From Bacillus sp. FJAT-29814 (lineage in GTDB: Bacteria; Bacillota; Bacilli; Bacillales; Cytobacillaceae): DNA of 64,000 bases. The notes beneath the pieces are model-generated. The model ran no database searches, was not told where the DNA came from, and saw only the letters and a program-made list of their open reading frames with translations. A program made the position numbers and the translations under genes. This document shows, piece after piece, positions 1 through 12,702 of the stretch (position 1 is its first letter; each line of letters begins with the position of its first letter). Location of the stretch: positions 186,001 to 250,000 of the forward strand of contig NZ_LMTJ01000004.1 in assembly GCF_001510715.1 (NCBI RefSeq), written 5' to 3'.

Positions 1-1229
<1,229 letters not shown>

Positions 1230-1238
1230 CTATGATTC

Positions 1239-2338
<1,100 letters not shown>

Positions 2339-2409
2339 TCAGATCGATTATTTTCATTTTTAAAAAATAATTTCGCGACTAATGGCCGCACCTCTAAAAG
2401 ACATAAACG

Positions 2410-2444
2410 AATGGCGAAGGTTCTCACGAATGATCTTCGCCATT
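2410..2444 (-). other. atpE-atpF intercistronic stem-loop
   Basis: A perfect 10-bp inverted repeat (AATGGCGAAG at 2410-2419, CTTCGCCATT at 2435-2444) with a 15-nt loop in the 164-bp gap between atpE and atpF. On the transcribed minus strand it is preceded by A residues and lacks a following U-run, so it does not look like a terminator in the operon direction. A role in stabilising or processing the atpE segment of the mRNA is inferred. Confidence 0.6.
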
Positions 2445-2466
2445 TTTTGACCAACGTAAGCGTTGA

Positions 2467-2718
<252 letters not shown>

Positions 2719-2732
2719 TTATTGGGTTTATA

Positions 2733-3449
<717 letters not shown>

Positions 3450-3470
3450 TCACCTCGCTTCCCCCGCTAT

Positions 3471-3842
3471 TTATGTATTTTTTACTGAGTGTATAAAAAA
3501 ATCTATCATAATGACAATATAGGATGTCATTAATCCTATAACCACGCTGATGAGGTGAAACTCTTCAGGATACCTCATCGCTACGACAACAGCGAGTGCC
3601 CCTGTTGCCATTCTTGAAAATGAGCCAAGCGAGCGGACTTTTTTCCTTTGCAGGACTTTTTCGCCGAATTGATCCGTTTTTCTGACCATTAACCACAAAT
3701 TAAAAAGGCTCAAACTCGTCCCAAAAATCAACCCCAAAAAGATTGATTTGTAAGCGGTGAACCCCCAGCCAAGTACATAAATAGACAATAAATAAAAGAT
3801 CCATCTTCGTTGTCTCGAGAACATCGCTTGTAATTCGGGCAT
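3471..3842 (-). CDS. atpI: ATP synthase subunit I (AtpI)
   Basis: Small hydrophobic protein of 123 residues with four predicted membrane segments (for example WIFYLLSIYVLGWGFTAYKS and VVIGLMTSYIVIMIDFFI). AtpI homologues assist assembly of the c-ring and Mg2+ handling in bacterial ATP synthase operons. The position directly upstream of atpB matches B. subtilis. The assignment rests on position, size and membrane pattern. Confidence 0.9.
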   Translation of the reverse strand: MPELQAMFSRQRRWIFYLLSIYVLGWGFTAYKSIFLGLIFGTSLSLFNLWLMVRKTDQFGEKVLQRKKVRSLGSFSRMATGALAVVVAMRYPEEFHLISVVIGLMTSYIVIMIDFFIHSVKNT

Positions 3843-3848
3843 GGCTGC

Positions 3849-4067
3849 TTAATCTCCTGAAAAGAAATGACGGACTGACACCAACATCGAGTATATGCCT
3901 GCGGCAAGCCCAATGAACAATCCGATTATTAAGAAAATTGGTTCTGTGTCCCAGTGCTTATCCAGCCACTTGCCAGCAAAAACACCGACTAAGGTGCATC
4001 CAGCCAGACTGGCGAGAATCGTGGACATAAGAGCCATCGCCGTAAATGGATTGCGGTCTTTTTTCAT
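3849..4067 (-). CDS. AtpZ/AtpI-family small membrane protein, first gene of the atp operon
   Basis: Seventy-two residues with two membrane helices (ALMSTILASLAGCTLVGVFAG and FLIIGLFIGLAAGIYSMLV) around the loop KWLDKHWDTEPI. This is the pattern of the AtpZ/DUF F0F1-ATPase subunit family found ahead of atpI in many Bacillaceae; with AtpI it is proposed to form a Mg2+/Ca2+ channel or assembly factor. It lies 6 bp upstream of atpI and about 130 nt downstream of the promoter at 4199-4227. Confidence 0.85.
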   Translation of the reverse strand: MKKDRNPFTAMALMSTILASLAGCTLVGVFAGKWLDKHWDTEPIFLIIGLFIGLAAGIYSMLVSVRHFFSGD

Positions 4068-4198
4068 AAGAAAATCATCCTCACGATCAGAGAATGAAGT
4101 GCTATGTAAAGTGGTAATTGGGAATTAGAATTGCCGGCTTTGCGGCAGGTAAAAATGGCAGAATTCCTATGAAAACCCTATCATTTACACCCTTTGTT

Positions 4199-4227
4199 AG
4201 CATACAATAGGCACCCAGCAATGTCAA
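4199..4227 (-). promoter_or_regulatory. sigma-A promoter of the atp operon
   Basis: On the minus strand TTGACA (4222-4227) and TATGCT (4199-4204) are separated by exactly 17 bp. The -35 is perfect consensus. Transcription would start near 4190-4192, about 125 nt upstream of atpZ. No other strong promoter was seen in this gap. Confidence 0.75.
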
Positions 4228-4242
4228 TGAATTTACGTGAAT

Positions 4243-4414
4243 TAATCCACAAACAATTTCCCGAAACTTTTACCAATTTACTGTGACTTACATCACTTTT
4301 ATTTTATTGGAAAAAATGGCTGTAATTTGACTAATTTGTGTCTATTTTGTGAACTTTTCAGTTTGGTGTCAGGCACCAATGTGGATAATTCTAACAATGT
4401 GAATTTGTGGATAT
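4243..4414. promoter_or_regulatory. Three DnaA-box-like sites upstream of the atp promoter
   Basis: One exact DnaA box (TTATCCACA on the minus strand, 4380-4388) and two with a single mismatch (TAATCCACA at 4243-4251, ATATCCACA on minus at 4406-4414) lie in the 387-bp gap between atpZ and the subtilase gene. Three sites in 170 bp could be chance in AT-rich DNA, so this is a tentative call. Confidence 0.3.
4363..4379. repeat. GGTGTCAGGCACC palindromic repeat, copy 1
   Basis: TTGGTGTCAGGCACCAA, a 6-bp stem with a 5-nt loop, in the atp-subtilase gap. Copy of the 13-nt core that recurs at 17099, 19934, 19981, 44302, 51093 and 53531. Only the core box is present here; the GTGGACA/TGTCC part seen in longer copies is not clear. 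Confidence 0.8.
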
Positions 4415-4454
4415 GTTTAATTTCAGTTTTATTTCCCAAGCAGAGGCCCTGATT

Positions 4455-6734
4455 TTAGGGGCCTCCGATGAAGATCATGGTTTCGATGAAGTCTTCCTTG
4501 CCGGCCTTTTTGGCGAAGACTTTGGCCAGGAAGGTTCCTTTGTACGGCAGGTCTGCCTCGTTGAATTCCTTTTGGATTAACCCCTTTCTAACGTTGGTGC
4601 TAGTGTCGAGATAGCCAATGAAACGGTAATCATTCGGGTTGAACAGCGCGATGCCAAACTCCTCCGCTCCGCCCGGGACATAAACCTCATAGCGATAAGT
4701 TCCCGGCTGATCCCCTTCGCCAAAGTCAAAGCCCATAATCCTCGGATACCCCGGCTCCTCCAACACATATAAAAACGGGACATGAATAGTCTCGGACCCC
4801 GCCTGCAATTTAAGAAAGCCATCGTGGATTTTTTCCTTAAAAACCATCGGGTCAACGGCAAGCTCCACTTTCACATCCCGAGTTTCTCCCGGCCCAAGCG
4901 TGAAGGACAGCGGCATCCGCCATTCCAATCCAGCAACATGCTGAGGAACCTCAAAGGAATAGCGCTGTGGCTTGCCCCCCACATTCTCAACCTGCAGCAC
5001 GGCCGTATGGACATTGCTGCTGTCAGTAAATTTTCCAAACCGGATGCTACCCGGTGTAACGAGCGATTGTGTCTTGATTGCTTCATCGACCTGAATTCGA
5101 CCTGCCCCTTGCTCATAGGTACGGTAATATGGGGCAGAGGTTGGGGCAGGGTCCTTTTTACCCAGGTCAATCTTAATCTTGGGGCTGGACCCGCCGTTGG
5201 TCCCAGCTTCCCCCTTCACCAACGGTTTTGCCGTATTCATCAGCGCTGCCTTGATTTGCTCGGGTGACCAGTCGGGGTGAGCCTGCTTAATTAACGCACA
5301 GGCACCGGCGACATGCGGTGCGGCCATGCTCGTCCCCTGCAGCGACAAATACCCGCCCGGAACTGTCGAATTGATCGCCACTCCCGGAGCGACAAGGTCG
5401 GGCTTAATTTCCCATGTTTCGGTCACCGGCCCGCGCGAGCTAAAGTCCGCCATCCTGTCCCGTTCCTCCTTGACCGTAACCCTTGCCCCCAGCTCCTTCG
5501 CCTTAAGTTCTTTTCGTAAAATTTCCCCCTCACGCTTGGTGATTGCCCCAATCGGAATATCGGTGGACGAATCTAAATTGCCGATAAAGCTGCCGCTCAT
5601 GTTGTTGGCAACAATTACGGCCCGTGCCCCCGCCTCTCTGGCATTTTCAGCTTTTTCCTGAAAGGTTATTTGGCCCCGTTTCATCAGGACAATTTTCCCC
5701 TGAACGTTCTTTAACTCCGTCCTTTTGCCGAACCCGCCGTCAACCAACTGAAGCGAGCGGTCAAGGTTCCATTCCGCCGAGCCTTCCATCGGCTGGACCA
5801 CAACCGGTTCGCGGATTCCTTCTATTAATAAATGCGGAATGCCCATTGTCGGGGTCGAGGCCCCGACGGATATCGCCTTAGTTGATGTCCCCGGGGAACC
5901 GACGGTCCAAACATTCGGACCGGAATTACCCGACGCCGCCACTGCAACAATCCCTTTGTCGACCGCATTGTCCAGCGCCTGGCTGATCGGCAGGTCCGGA
6001 CCGTTGATGCTGTTCCCGAGCGACAGGTTCATAATGTCGACCTTATCTTTAATGGCCTGTTCAATCGCCGCCAATACCTGTTCCGTCGTGCCGCCGCCTC
6101 CCGGACCAAGTGCCCGGTATGCTAGGATTTTTGCCTCTGGCGCGACGCCCATGATTTTTCCATTACCGGCAATAATGCCAGCCACATGGGTGCCATGAAT
6201 CGTCGCATGCCCGGCCGTAAGTGTCTCCATCGGGTCGTCGTCATTGTCAACCAAGTCGTGCCCGCCCCCATAGCTTCGCCGCAGGTCGGGGTGGGTATAA
6301 TCGACACCGGTATCAATCACCGCCACCGTTACACCCTTTCCAGTCAGCCGCTCATTCTTTTTTGAAAAAATACCGCGCGCACCATGGCCGCCAATGATTT
6401 TGACACTTTCTTCTGTTTCCACCCGGTACTCGGACACGGGCGAAACATGGGTAACCGTGGCTTGTTTTGCGAGCTGGTCGATTAGCTCTGGGCTCCCTTC
6501 AACGGAAAACCCGTTAAGCGCTTCTTGAAAAATTCGTCTCAGTTTGATGTTTTTATAGGGTTGCAGCAGCTGTTTGATTTCCTGTTCGGACTGAGGTTGG
6601 TCCAACATCACAATCGCCACGGTTTTTTCCGTTGATGTTTTCGGAATCGGCGGATGATTCAGGCTGCGTGTATGTGTGGTTGTGAGGGTTATTGAGGTTT
6701 GCAAAGCTAAAATAAATGCAAGAAGCAGTTTCAT
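4455..6734 (-). CDS. Secreted subtilisin-family serine protease (S8, Vpr-like)
   Basis: Extracellular protease of 759 residues. N-terminal signal peptide (MKLLLAFILALQTSITL), then an I9-type propeptide (about 36-105), then the S8 catalytic domain with Asp141 (VAVIDTGVDYTHPDL), His183 (GTHVAGIIAGN), oxyanion Asn270 (AASGNSGPN) and Ser469 (GTSMAAPHVAGA). A protease-associated (PA) insert spans about 310-420 (VLMKRGQITFQEKA). The C-terminus is Fn3-like beta structure. The architecture matches Vpr of B. subtilis (about 806 residues) but is somewhat shorter. A GAGGCCC/GGGCCTC hairpin overlaps the stop codon without a strong U-run. Confidence 0.93.
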   Translation of the reverse strand: MKLLLAFILALQTSITLTTTHTRSLNHPPIPKTSTEKTVAIVMLDQPQSEQEIKQLLQPYKNIKLRRIFQEALNGFSVEGSPELIDQLAKQATVTHVSPVSEYRVETEESVKIIGGHGARGIFSKKNERLTGKGVTVAVIDTGVDYTHPDLRRSYGGGHDLVDNDDDPMETLTAGHATIHGTHVAGIIAGNGKIMGVAPEAKILAYRALGPGGGGTTEQVLAAIEQAIKDKVDIMNLSLGNSINGPDLPISQALDNAVDKGIVAVAASGNSGPNVWTVGSPGTSTKAISVGASTPTMGIPHLLIEGIREPVVVQPMEGSAEWNLDRSLQLVDGGFGKRTELKNVQGKIVLMKRGQITFQEKAENAREAGARAVIVANNMSGSFIGNLDSSTDIPIGAITKREGEILRKELKAKELGARVTVKEERDRMADFSSRGPVTETWEIKPDLVAPGVAINSTVPGGYLSLQGTSMAAPHVAGACALIKQAHPDWSPEQIKAALMNTAKPLVKGEAGTNGGSSPKIKIDLGKKDPAPTSAPYYRTYEQGAGRIQVDEAIKTQSLVTPGSIRFGKFTDSSNVHTAVLQVENVGGKPQRYSFEVPQHVAGLEWRMPLSFTLGPGETRDVKVELAVDPMVFKEKIHDGFLKLQAGSETIHVPFLYVLEEPGYPRIMGFDFGEGDQPGTYRYEVYVPGGAEEFGIALFNPNDYRFIGYLDTSTNVRKGLIQKEFNEADLPYKGTFLAKVFAKKAGKEDFIETMIFIGGP

Positions 6735-6802
6735 GATGGAAATTTCCCCTTTTTAGATATCCTTTTCATCGGGCGGGGAAAGTATGCGGGGATATAGTGC
6801 GG

Positions 6803-6995
6803 TTTTCTGGTCTGGTTTTGTGATTTTCTGGTTGGTTCAGGTTTTTGCTGGCCACTTTTCCCACCTATCTTGACCCTTCGCAAATTTATTTACGACTTTT
6901 ACAGTTTTATTTACAACTTTCCTTATTTTTTTACATCTTTTTAAACTTATTTACACCTTTCCCTCTTTTATTTACAAGTTATCAGATTTATTTAC
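6803..6995. repeat. 20-21-bp phased short-repeat array A (TTTTCTGG then TTTATTTAC cores)
   Basis: The 329-bp gap between the subtilase start and the upp terminator holds TTTTCTGG-like cores at 6803, 6824 and 6844, then TTTATTTAC-like cores ending at 6893, 6914, 6934 (degenerate), 6954, 6975 and 6995. Steps are 20 or 21 bp. The jump between the two groups is 41 bp (two steps), so the phase is kept although the core changes. The DNA between cores is not conserved. No gene is supported here. Confidence 0.8.
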
Positions 6996-7012
6996 ATCCC
7001 CCATTTTCCCCA

Positions 7013-7043
7013 CAAAAAAAGCCAGGCGCTTCTCAGCCTGGCT
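7013..7043 (-). terminator. Rho-independent terminator of upp
   Basis: Stem AGCCAGGC (minus 7043-7036) with GCCTGGCT (7027-7020), followed on the minus strand by a run of seven T. Confidence 0.9.
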
Positions 7044-7063
7044 TAGGTAACTTTTCTTTAAAA

Positions 7064-7735
<672 letters not shown>

Positions 7736-7737
7736 TC

Positions 7738-7766
7738 ATTTTACAGAAAAAACACACTATGGGCAA
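7738..7766 (-). promoter_or_regulatory. sigma-A promoter of upp
   Basis: Minus strand TTGCCC (7761-7766) and TAAAAT (7738-7743) with a 17-bp spacer. The start would be near 7731, some 35-40 nt before the upp start. Confidence 0.6.
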
Positions 7767-7823
7767 CTCATAACCCTAAGTTAGATTTTTCAAAAAAATC
7801 ACCTGGCCTCGGTCTCCTCAAAT

Positions 7824-7859
7824 CCAAAAAAATCGGCCTCACTATTAGTAAGGCCGATT
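7824..7859 (-). terminator. Rho-independent terminator of glyA
   Basis: Stem AATCGGCCT/AGGCCGATT (7831-7839 with 7851-7859), followed on the minus strand by seven T. It begins 8 bp after the glyA stop codon. Confidence 0.9.
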
Positions 7860-7866
7860 CCTGCTG

Positions 7867-9108
7867 TTAATATTCCGGATAAAGCGTAAATCTGCTTGTT
7901 AACGCGTCAACACGTCCCCGTGCCTCGTCAAGCTTGGCTTCATCTTCATGATTTTTCAACGTAAACGCGATGATCGAAGCAATTTCGTCCATGTCTTCTA
8001 GACCAAAGCCGCGGCTAGTGACAGCTGCTGTCCCGATGCGGATGCCGCTGGTCACGAATGGACTGTTCTGGTCAAACGGAATCGTATTTTTGTTAACGGT
8101 AATCCCGATTTCGTCGAGCACTTTTTCAGCGACTTTTCCTGTCAAACCAAGCGTCGTCACATCCACAAGCAGCAAGTGGTTGTCCGTACCGCCAGAAACA
8201 AGCTTCAGGCCTTCACCCTGCAGGCTCTCGGCCAAGCGTTGGGCATTGGCGATAATCTTACCTGCATACTCTTTAAAGCTGTCCTGCAGTGCTTCGCCAA
8301 AGGCCACGGCCTTCGCGGCAATCACGTGCATGAGCGGACCGCCCTGAATGCCAGGGAAAATCGATTTGTCGATTTTCTTGCCCCATTCTTCTTTGCAAAG
8401 AATCATCCCGCCGCGCGGACCGCGAAGGGTTTTATGGGTTGTGGTCGTAACAAAATCGGCATATGGCACCGGATTTTGGTGCAGGCCAGCTGCCACCAGA
8501 CCAGCGATGTGCGCCATGTCGACCATTAAATAAGCGCCAACCTCGTCCGCGATTTCACGGAACTTGGCAAAATCGATTTCACGTGGGTAGGCAGAAGCCC
8601 CAGCGACAATCAGCTTCGGCTTGTGCTCAAGTGCTTTCGTGCGAACATCCTCATAATCGATGCGGTGTGTTTCCGCATCAACACCATATTCAACAAAGTT
8701 ATATTGAATACCACTGAAGTTGACCGGGCTACCGTGTGTCAAGTGGCCGCCGTGGGACAGGTTCATGCCGAGCACTGTGTCTCCCTGCTCAAGGATGGTG
8801 AAGTAAACTGCCATGTTCGCCTGGGCGCCAGAATGCGGCTGAACATTGACGTATTCCGCTCCAAAAATTTGCTTAGCGCGCTCGCGGGCCAAATCCTCGA
8901 CGATATCGACATACTCGCAGCCGCCATAATAACGGCGCCCCGGATAGCCTTCTGCGTATTTATTGGTTAAAACAGATCCTTGCGCCTCCATAACCGCTTC
9001 GCTGACAAAGTTTTCTGAGGCAATCAATTCAATTTTTGAACGCTGACGGCCCAATTCTTGCTGAATCGCTTGAAAAACCTGCTCGTCCGCTTTAGACAAA
9101 TGCTTCAT
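7867..9108 (-). CDS. glyA: Serine hydroxymethyltransferase
   Basis: PLP enzyme interconverting serine plus tetrahydrofolate with glycine plus methylene-tetrahydrofolate, the main one-carbon source. The 413 residues include the PLP lysine K226 in [14 protein letters not shown], the SENF motif near residue 31 and SGAQAN near 93. The length is usual for bacteria. The ATG follows GGGGGGATTGGAGC. Order relative to upp and ywlG is as in B. subtilis. Confidence 0.98.
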   Translation of the reverse strand: MKHLSKADEQVFQAIQQELGRQRSKIELIASENFVSEAVMEAQGSVLTNKYAEGYPGRRYYGGCEYVDIVEDLARERAKQIFGAEYVNVQPHSGAQANMAVYFTILEQGDTVLGMNLSHGGHLTHGSPVNFSGIQYNFVEYGVDAETHRIDYEDVRTKALEHKPKLIVAGASAYPREIDFAKFREIADEVGAYLMVDMAHIAGLVAAGLHQNPVPYADFVTTTTHKTLRGPRGGMILCKEEWGKKIDKSIFPGIQGGPLMHVIAAKAVAFGEALQDSFKEYAGKIIANAQRLAESLQGEGLKLVSGGTDNHLLLVDVTTLGLTGKVAEKVLDEIGITVNKNTIPFDQNSPFVTSGIRIGTAAVTSRGFGLEDMDEIASIIAFTLKNHEDEAKLDEARGRVDALTSRFTLYPEY

Positions 9109-9217
9109 GCTCCAATCCCCCCATTATGTATAAATCAAAATGTGTGAAAATTCCTTCTTTATTGTATCAGGGTTTTCAGTTTTCGTACACACGGAAGTTT
9201 TCTAAATTATCACAATT

Positions 9218-9230
9218 AATGTTCGTGTTT
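9218..9230 (-). promoter_or_regulatory. Candidate PurR box upstream of glyA
   Basis: Minus strand AAACACGAACATT matches the PurR box consensus AWWWCCGAACWWT at 11 of 13 positions. glyA belongs to the B. subtilis PurR regulon. No clear second inverted box was found at the usual 16-17-bp distance, so this is tentative. Confidence 0.3.
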
Positions 9231-9254
9231 TCTTTTTAAAAAAGAATTCCCCAA

Positions 9255-9821
9255 TTAGCTGCAGCTCGTATTTTCCTTGTTTCGTTCGTATACCGCTCGA
9301 GTGCCGCCGATGAGCTTTGGACGCGTTTTCGCCAACGTCACATAGGCGTGTCCAACGGTTTTCTGCTTGACACGGACCGGGACGGCAACATGCTTCAAGT
9401 GCATACCGATTAACGTGTGGCCGATATCGATCCCCGCCTCGGCCTTAATAAATTCGACCACAACCGCGTCGTCCAATTTTTCAAACGCATAGGTGGCCAT
9501 CGCCCCGCCGGCATTGCGGACCGGTACAACTGACACCTCGTCATAGCCTCTCTGCAAAGCAACGGACCGCTCCAGCACAAGCGCCCGATTCAGGTGCTCA
9601 CAGCATTGAAACGCTAGGTGAATCCCGGTGGCGGCCTGAAGTTTCCGTAGCTGGCGAAAGATCATTTCCGCCACTTCCAAGGTGCCGGCTGTTCCGATGC
9701 GCTCACCAATGACCTCGCTTGTGCTGCAGCCGACCACCAACAGCTGGCCCGCCATGAGCGATGCCTGTTCTTTAAACTCTGTCAACAGTTGTTCCAGTTC
9801 GGTTTCCCATTTTTCAATCAT
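9255..9821 (-). CDS. ywlG: TIGR01440/YwlG family protein
   Basis: Conserved Firmicute protein of unknown function (188 residues). The sequence starts [20 protein letters not shown] and contains [19 protein letters not shown] and [15 protein letters not shown], the hallmarks of the family. It is soluble with no signal peptide. It lies 12 bp downstream of rpiB and ahead of glyA, which suggests co-transcription with rpiB. Confidence 0.93.
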   Translation of the reverse strand: MIEKWETELEQLLTEFKEQASLMAGQLLVVGCSTSEVIGERIGTAGTLEVAEMIFRQLRKLQAATGIHLAFQCCEHLNRALVLERSVALQRGYDEVSVVPVRNAGGAMATYAFEKLDDAVVVEFIKAEAGIDIGHTLIGMHLKHVAVPVRVKQKTVGHAYVTLAKTRPKLIGGTRAVYERNKENTSCS

Positions 9822-9833
9822 AAGTCTTGCCCC

Positions 9834-10280
9834 CTAGAGGTGCTTGTTTTCATACTCGGTAATTTTTCCAACGCGGTTGGCGTGGCGGCCGCCTTCGTAT
9901 TCCCCGGTTAGCCAAATTTGGGCAATCTCCCGTGCCAGGCCGGGACCGATCACGCGCTCGCCCATCGCAAGCATGTTGCTGTCATTATGAGCTCGGGTTG
10001 CTTTCGCACTAAATGTATCGTGCACAAGGGCGCAGCGAATGCCTTTCACCTTGTTGGCGGCAATGCTCATGCCAATGCCGGTGCCGCAAATCAGGATTCC
10101 GCGGTCAAATTCACCGCTCGCCACTTTTTCCGCAACCGGCAGCGCATAGTCTGGATAATCGACCGATGTCTCACAATCACAGCCAAAATCCACATATTCA
10201 ATCTTCAATTCATCCATCAGGCTGGCGATTTCCTTACGGATGTTTATTCCGCCATGATCAGATGCCAATGCTACTCTCAT
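9834..10280 (-). CDS. rpiB: Ribose-5-phosphate isomerase B
   Basis: Pentose-phosphate pathway isomerase (ribose-5-P to ribulose-5-P). The 148 residues begin MRVALASDHGGINIRKEI, with the active-site motif GILICGTGIGMSIAANKVKG and DSNMLAMGERVIG. The family length is standard. The Shine-Dalgarno is GGGGGTAG. Position between ywlE and ywlG as in B. subtilis (ywlF). Confidence 0.96.
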   Translation of the reverse strand: MRVALASDHGGINIRKEIASLMDELKIEYVDFGCDCETSVDYPDYALPVAEKVASGEFDRGILICGTGIGMSIAANKVKGIRCALVHDTFSAKATRAHNDSNMLAMGERVIGPGLAREIAQIWLTGEYEGGRHANRVGKITEYENKHL

Positions 10281-10404
10281 TAAAACTACCCCCTGTCAAT
10301 CATTCATACCCTTAATTTTGACATAGCGTCGCAAAAATATAAAGGGACAAGTGTAAATAATGGCAACTCTCGGACCTGAGCGATTGACGAGGCGCAGTGC
10401 AAAT

Positions 10405-10431
10405 AAAAAACCCCCTTTTCACTTAAGGAGG
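10405..10431 (-). terminator. Terminator downstream of ywlE
   Basis: Stem CCTCCTT/AAGGGGG with one G-U pair, followed on the minus strand by six T. It begins 5 bp after the ywlE stop. Confidence 0.75.
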
Positions 10432-10435
10432 CCTG

Positions 10436-10879
10436 TTATTGCTTCAATTTTTCAATCACTTTGTCGATCAGTTTTTCAAGTTGCTTATAGGTATATTCGT
10501 AGGTGGTCTTACTGCCGCCATACGGGTCGCTGACATCTGGATCCCCGGGCTCGTCAACGTATTCCTTTAGGGTGAAAGTTTTTTCAATCGCCCGCGGATG
10601 CTGCTGCCCGATCGCGTATTTATGCGAGGCTGTCATTGTTAAAATCAAGTCGGCCCAGTCCACCTCGTCTCGTGACAATAGAGTCGAGCGATGGTTATGG
10701 GAAATGTTGTTGTCATCAAGCACCTGTTTTGCGTTGGGCGATGCCTCGCTGCCGGATGCCGCATAAATCCCTGCGGACTTCACTTCAATTCCCTCAAGCC
10801 CTTTATGCTTCAAAATCGCCTCGGCCATCGGACTGCGGCACGTATTTCCCGTGCAAACAAAAAGAATTCGATGCTGCAA
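10436..10879 (-). CDS. ywlE: Low-molecular-weight phosphatase YwlE (protein arginine phosphatase)
   Basis: Cytosolic LMW-PTP fold enzyme; in B. subtilis it removes phosphate from arginines placed by McsB. The P-loop is CTGNTCRS, with Cys9 as nucleophile and threonine after the glycine, the feature linked to phosphoarginine specificity. The general acid lies in DVSDPYGG. A TTG at 10877-10879 sits 7 nt after GGGGGTG and gives 147 residues starting (M)QHRILFVCTG. The in-frame ATG at 10912 would add 11 non-conserved residues. Confidence 0.94.
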   Translation of the reverse strand: MQHRILFVCTGNTCRSPMAEAILKHKGLEGIEVKSAGIYAASGSEASPNAKQVLDDNNISHNHRSTLLSRDEVDWADLILTMTASHKYAIGQQHPRAIEKTFTLKEYVDEPGDPDVSDPYGGSKTTYEYTYKQLEKLIDKVIEKLKQ

Positions 10880-10936
10880 AATGACACCCCCTTTTTCCCT
10901 ATTATAAAACACTTTCTTCTAAATCCAAACCCCCTG

Positions 10937-11494
10937 TTACCAGAAGATCATAATCAACTTAACCCCAAACCCGAGCAGGATCGCCCCGCCCAACGCCTCG
11001 CTGTAAGAGCCAATCCAGCCGCGCACCTTTCGGCCAAGGAGGAGGCCCGCCCATGTTTGCACGGTAGCCATAATGCCGAAGCACAAAAGCACCAGCACCG
11101 TCTTGGCGCCGTAAATCCCAAGGGTCAGCCCTACCGAAAAGCTATCTAGGCTGACACTGAGGGCAAACAATAGCAAGCCAACACCAACCGGGGTAATGAC
11201 TTTTTCATCATCCTTTTTCAGACTCGCCCAAATCATCTGCAGGCCCAGCACAACGAGCAACAGTCCGCCAATAAACGTGGCCAGGGCGCCAAACTTTTCC
11301 GACAAAAATCTTCCTGCCGTTATTCCAGCGAGCGGCATCATCACGTGAAACAGCCCGATTGTGATTCCAATTTCAAAAATCTTGCGCAGTCGCAGCTTGT
11401 ACATTCCCATGCCAAGCCCCACCGAGAACGCATCCATTCCCAGTGCCGCCGCCATCAAGATGAGTGTTACAATTTCACCAACCATCCCTGCCAT
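10937..11494 (-). CDS. mntP: Manganese exporter MntP
   Basis: Inner-membrane Mn2+ efflux pump of the MntP family with six membrane segments. The duplicated motifs [17 protein letters not shown] and [15 protein letters not shown] carry the conserved aspartates. The ATG at 11492-11494 is 8-9 nt from AGGGGTG and gives 185 residues; an in-frame GTG twelve bases upstream is part of that Shine-Dalgarno. No yybP-ykoY Mn2+ riboswitch was recognised in the 150-bp leader. Corresponds to ywlD. Confidence 0.95.
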   Translation of the reverse strand: MAGMVGEIVTLILMAAALGMDAFSVGLGMGMYKLRLRKIFEIGITIGLFHVMMPLAGITAGRFLSEKFGALATFIGGLLLVVLGLQMIWASLKKDDEKVITPVGVGLLLFALSVSLDSFSVGLTLGIYGAKTVLVLLCFGIMATVQTWAGLLLGRKVRGWIGSYSEALGGAILLGFGVKLIMIFW

Positions 11495-11598
11495 TTTTGC
11501 CTTCACCCCTTGGACTAACTAATTAAGCATATGCACGTCCAAAGTGATTTAGAAGCTGAATGGGGGGAAATGGATGTAGGTGCTCGTCTGAGGGCCCC

Positions 11599-11646
11599 CA
11601 AAAAAAGAATAAACACCAAGCCCCTCATAAAAAAAGGAACTTGGTG
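11599..11646 (-). terminator. Rho-independent terminator of ywlC
   Basis: A 12-bp stem (CACCAAGTTCCT with AGGGGCTTGGTG, two G-U pairs; 11614-11646), followed on the minus strand by TTTATTCTTTTTTT. Confidence 0.85.
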
Positions 11647-11658
11647 CCCATCTCGCAC

Positions 11659-12702
11659 TCATTCAACAATTACTTTATTCCCCGCCGCTTTCTGCAGCCG
11701 GTTCATGATCGCATGCCCGACGCCATCCACCGGGAACATTTCGCTAAAAATGACATCGACACCATGCGCATTAAACTTGCGCAACACATCATAGAGTGCG
11801 GCTGCCACCGTCTCCAGCTCCGCCCGCTTCCCGCAGGCCAGGACGACGTCCGCGTCATACCGCTCCGCCGACTCTTCGGTCGCCAGCACCCCGACCCGCA
11901 AGCCTTCAACACGCTTTTCCGCCACCAGCTCTTGCAAAAACTCCCTGCTGCCTGACACCAAATACAGGGGTGCGTTCGGCGCATAGTGGGTGTACTTCAT
12001 CCCCGGCGATTTCGGCCGCGAACCTTCGCCTGCCAGCGCCGGGTCGACCCGAACCTCGCCAACCACCGCTTCCAACTGCTCCCTTGTCACTCCGCCCGGG
12101 CGTAAAATCACCGGAATACCCTCCGTGCAATCGACCACCGTCGACTCCACGCCAACGCCGGTCGGCCCGCCATCAACAACACCGGCAATTTTTCCAGCCA
12201 AATCATCGAGCACGTGTCTAGCAGTCGTCGGGCTCGGTTTCCCCGAACTGTTCGCGCTAGGTGCGGCAATCGGCAGGCCGGACACCCGCAAGAGCGCCAA
12301 AGCTACCGGATGATCTGGCATCCGTACCGCCACCGTCTCTAGGCCAGCCGTCGCTTTTTCCGACAACACTCCATCCTTCTTTTTAAAAATAATCGTCAGC
12401 GGCCCGGGCCAAAACGCATCCATCAGCACCGAAGCCGTCTCGGGAACCTCCGCCACAAATCCATCCAACTGACCGCGATCGGCAATGTGAATAATTAACG
12501 GATTATCCCCAGGCCGACCCTTGGCAGCAAAAATTTTTGCCACCGCCTCATCGCTTTCGGCATTTCCAGCAAGGCCATAAACGGTCTCCGTCGGCATCGC
12601 CACCACTTCATTATCCCGCAAAAAATCGGCGGCATCCACAACTTGTGGATTACTCTCCAATTTATCCACATACTTATCCACTTTCCACACTTTTGTATCC
12701 AT
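11659..12702 (-). CDS. ywlC: L-threonylcarbamoyladenylate synthase (Sua5/YwlC)
   Basis: Makes threonylcarbamoyl-AMP from threonine, bicarbonate and ATP for t6A37 modification of ANN-decoding tRNAs. The YrdC domain covers about 15-205 (MPTETVYGLAGNA, KGRPGDNPLIIHI, SANSSGKPSPT) and is followed by a Sua5 C-terminal domain (SPGMKYTHYAPNAPLYLV). Length 347, the long Sua5 form as in B. subtilis. The 5' end and the first codons lie inside a cluster of DnaA boxes. Confidence 0.96.
   Translation of the reverse strand: MDTKVWKVDKYVDKLESNPQVVDAADFLRDNEVVAMPTETVYGLAGNAESDEAVAKIFAAKGRPGDNPLIIHIADRGQLDGFVAEVPETASVLMDAFWPGPLTIIFKKKDGVLSEKATAGLETVAVRMPDHPVALALLRVSGLPIAAPSANSSGKPSPTTARHVLDDLAGKIAGVVDGGPTGVGVESTVVDCTEGIPVILRPGGVTREQLEAVVGEVRVDPALAGEGSRPKSPGMKYTHYAPNAPLYLVSGSREFLQELVAEKRVEGLRVGVLATEESAERYDADVVLACGKRAELETVAAALYDVLRKFNAHGVDVIFSEMFPVDGVGHAIMNRLQKAAGNKVIVE

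Noticed and set aside
11507..11658. yybP-ykoY manganese riboswitch before mntP
   Set aside because: The leader shows only the ywlC terminator and no recognisable riboswitch core.
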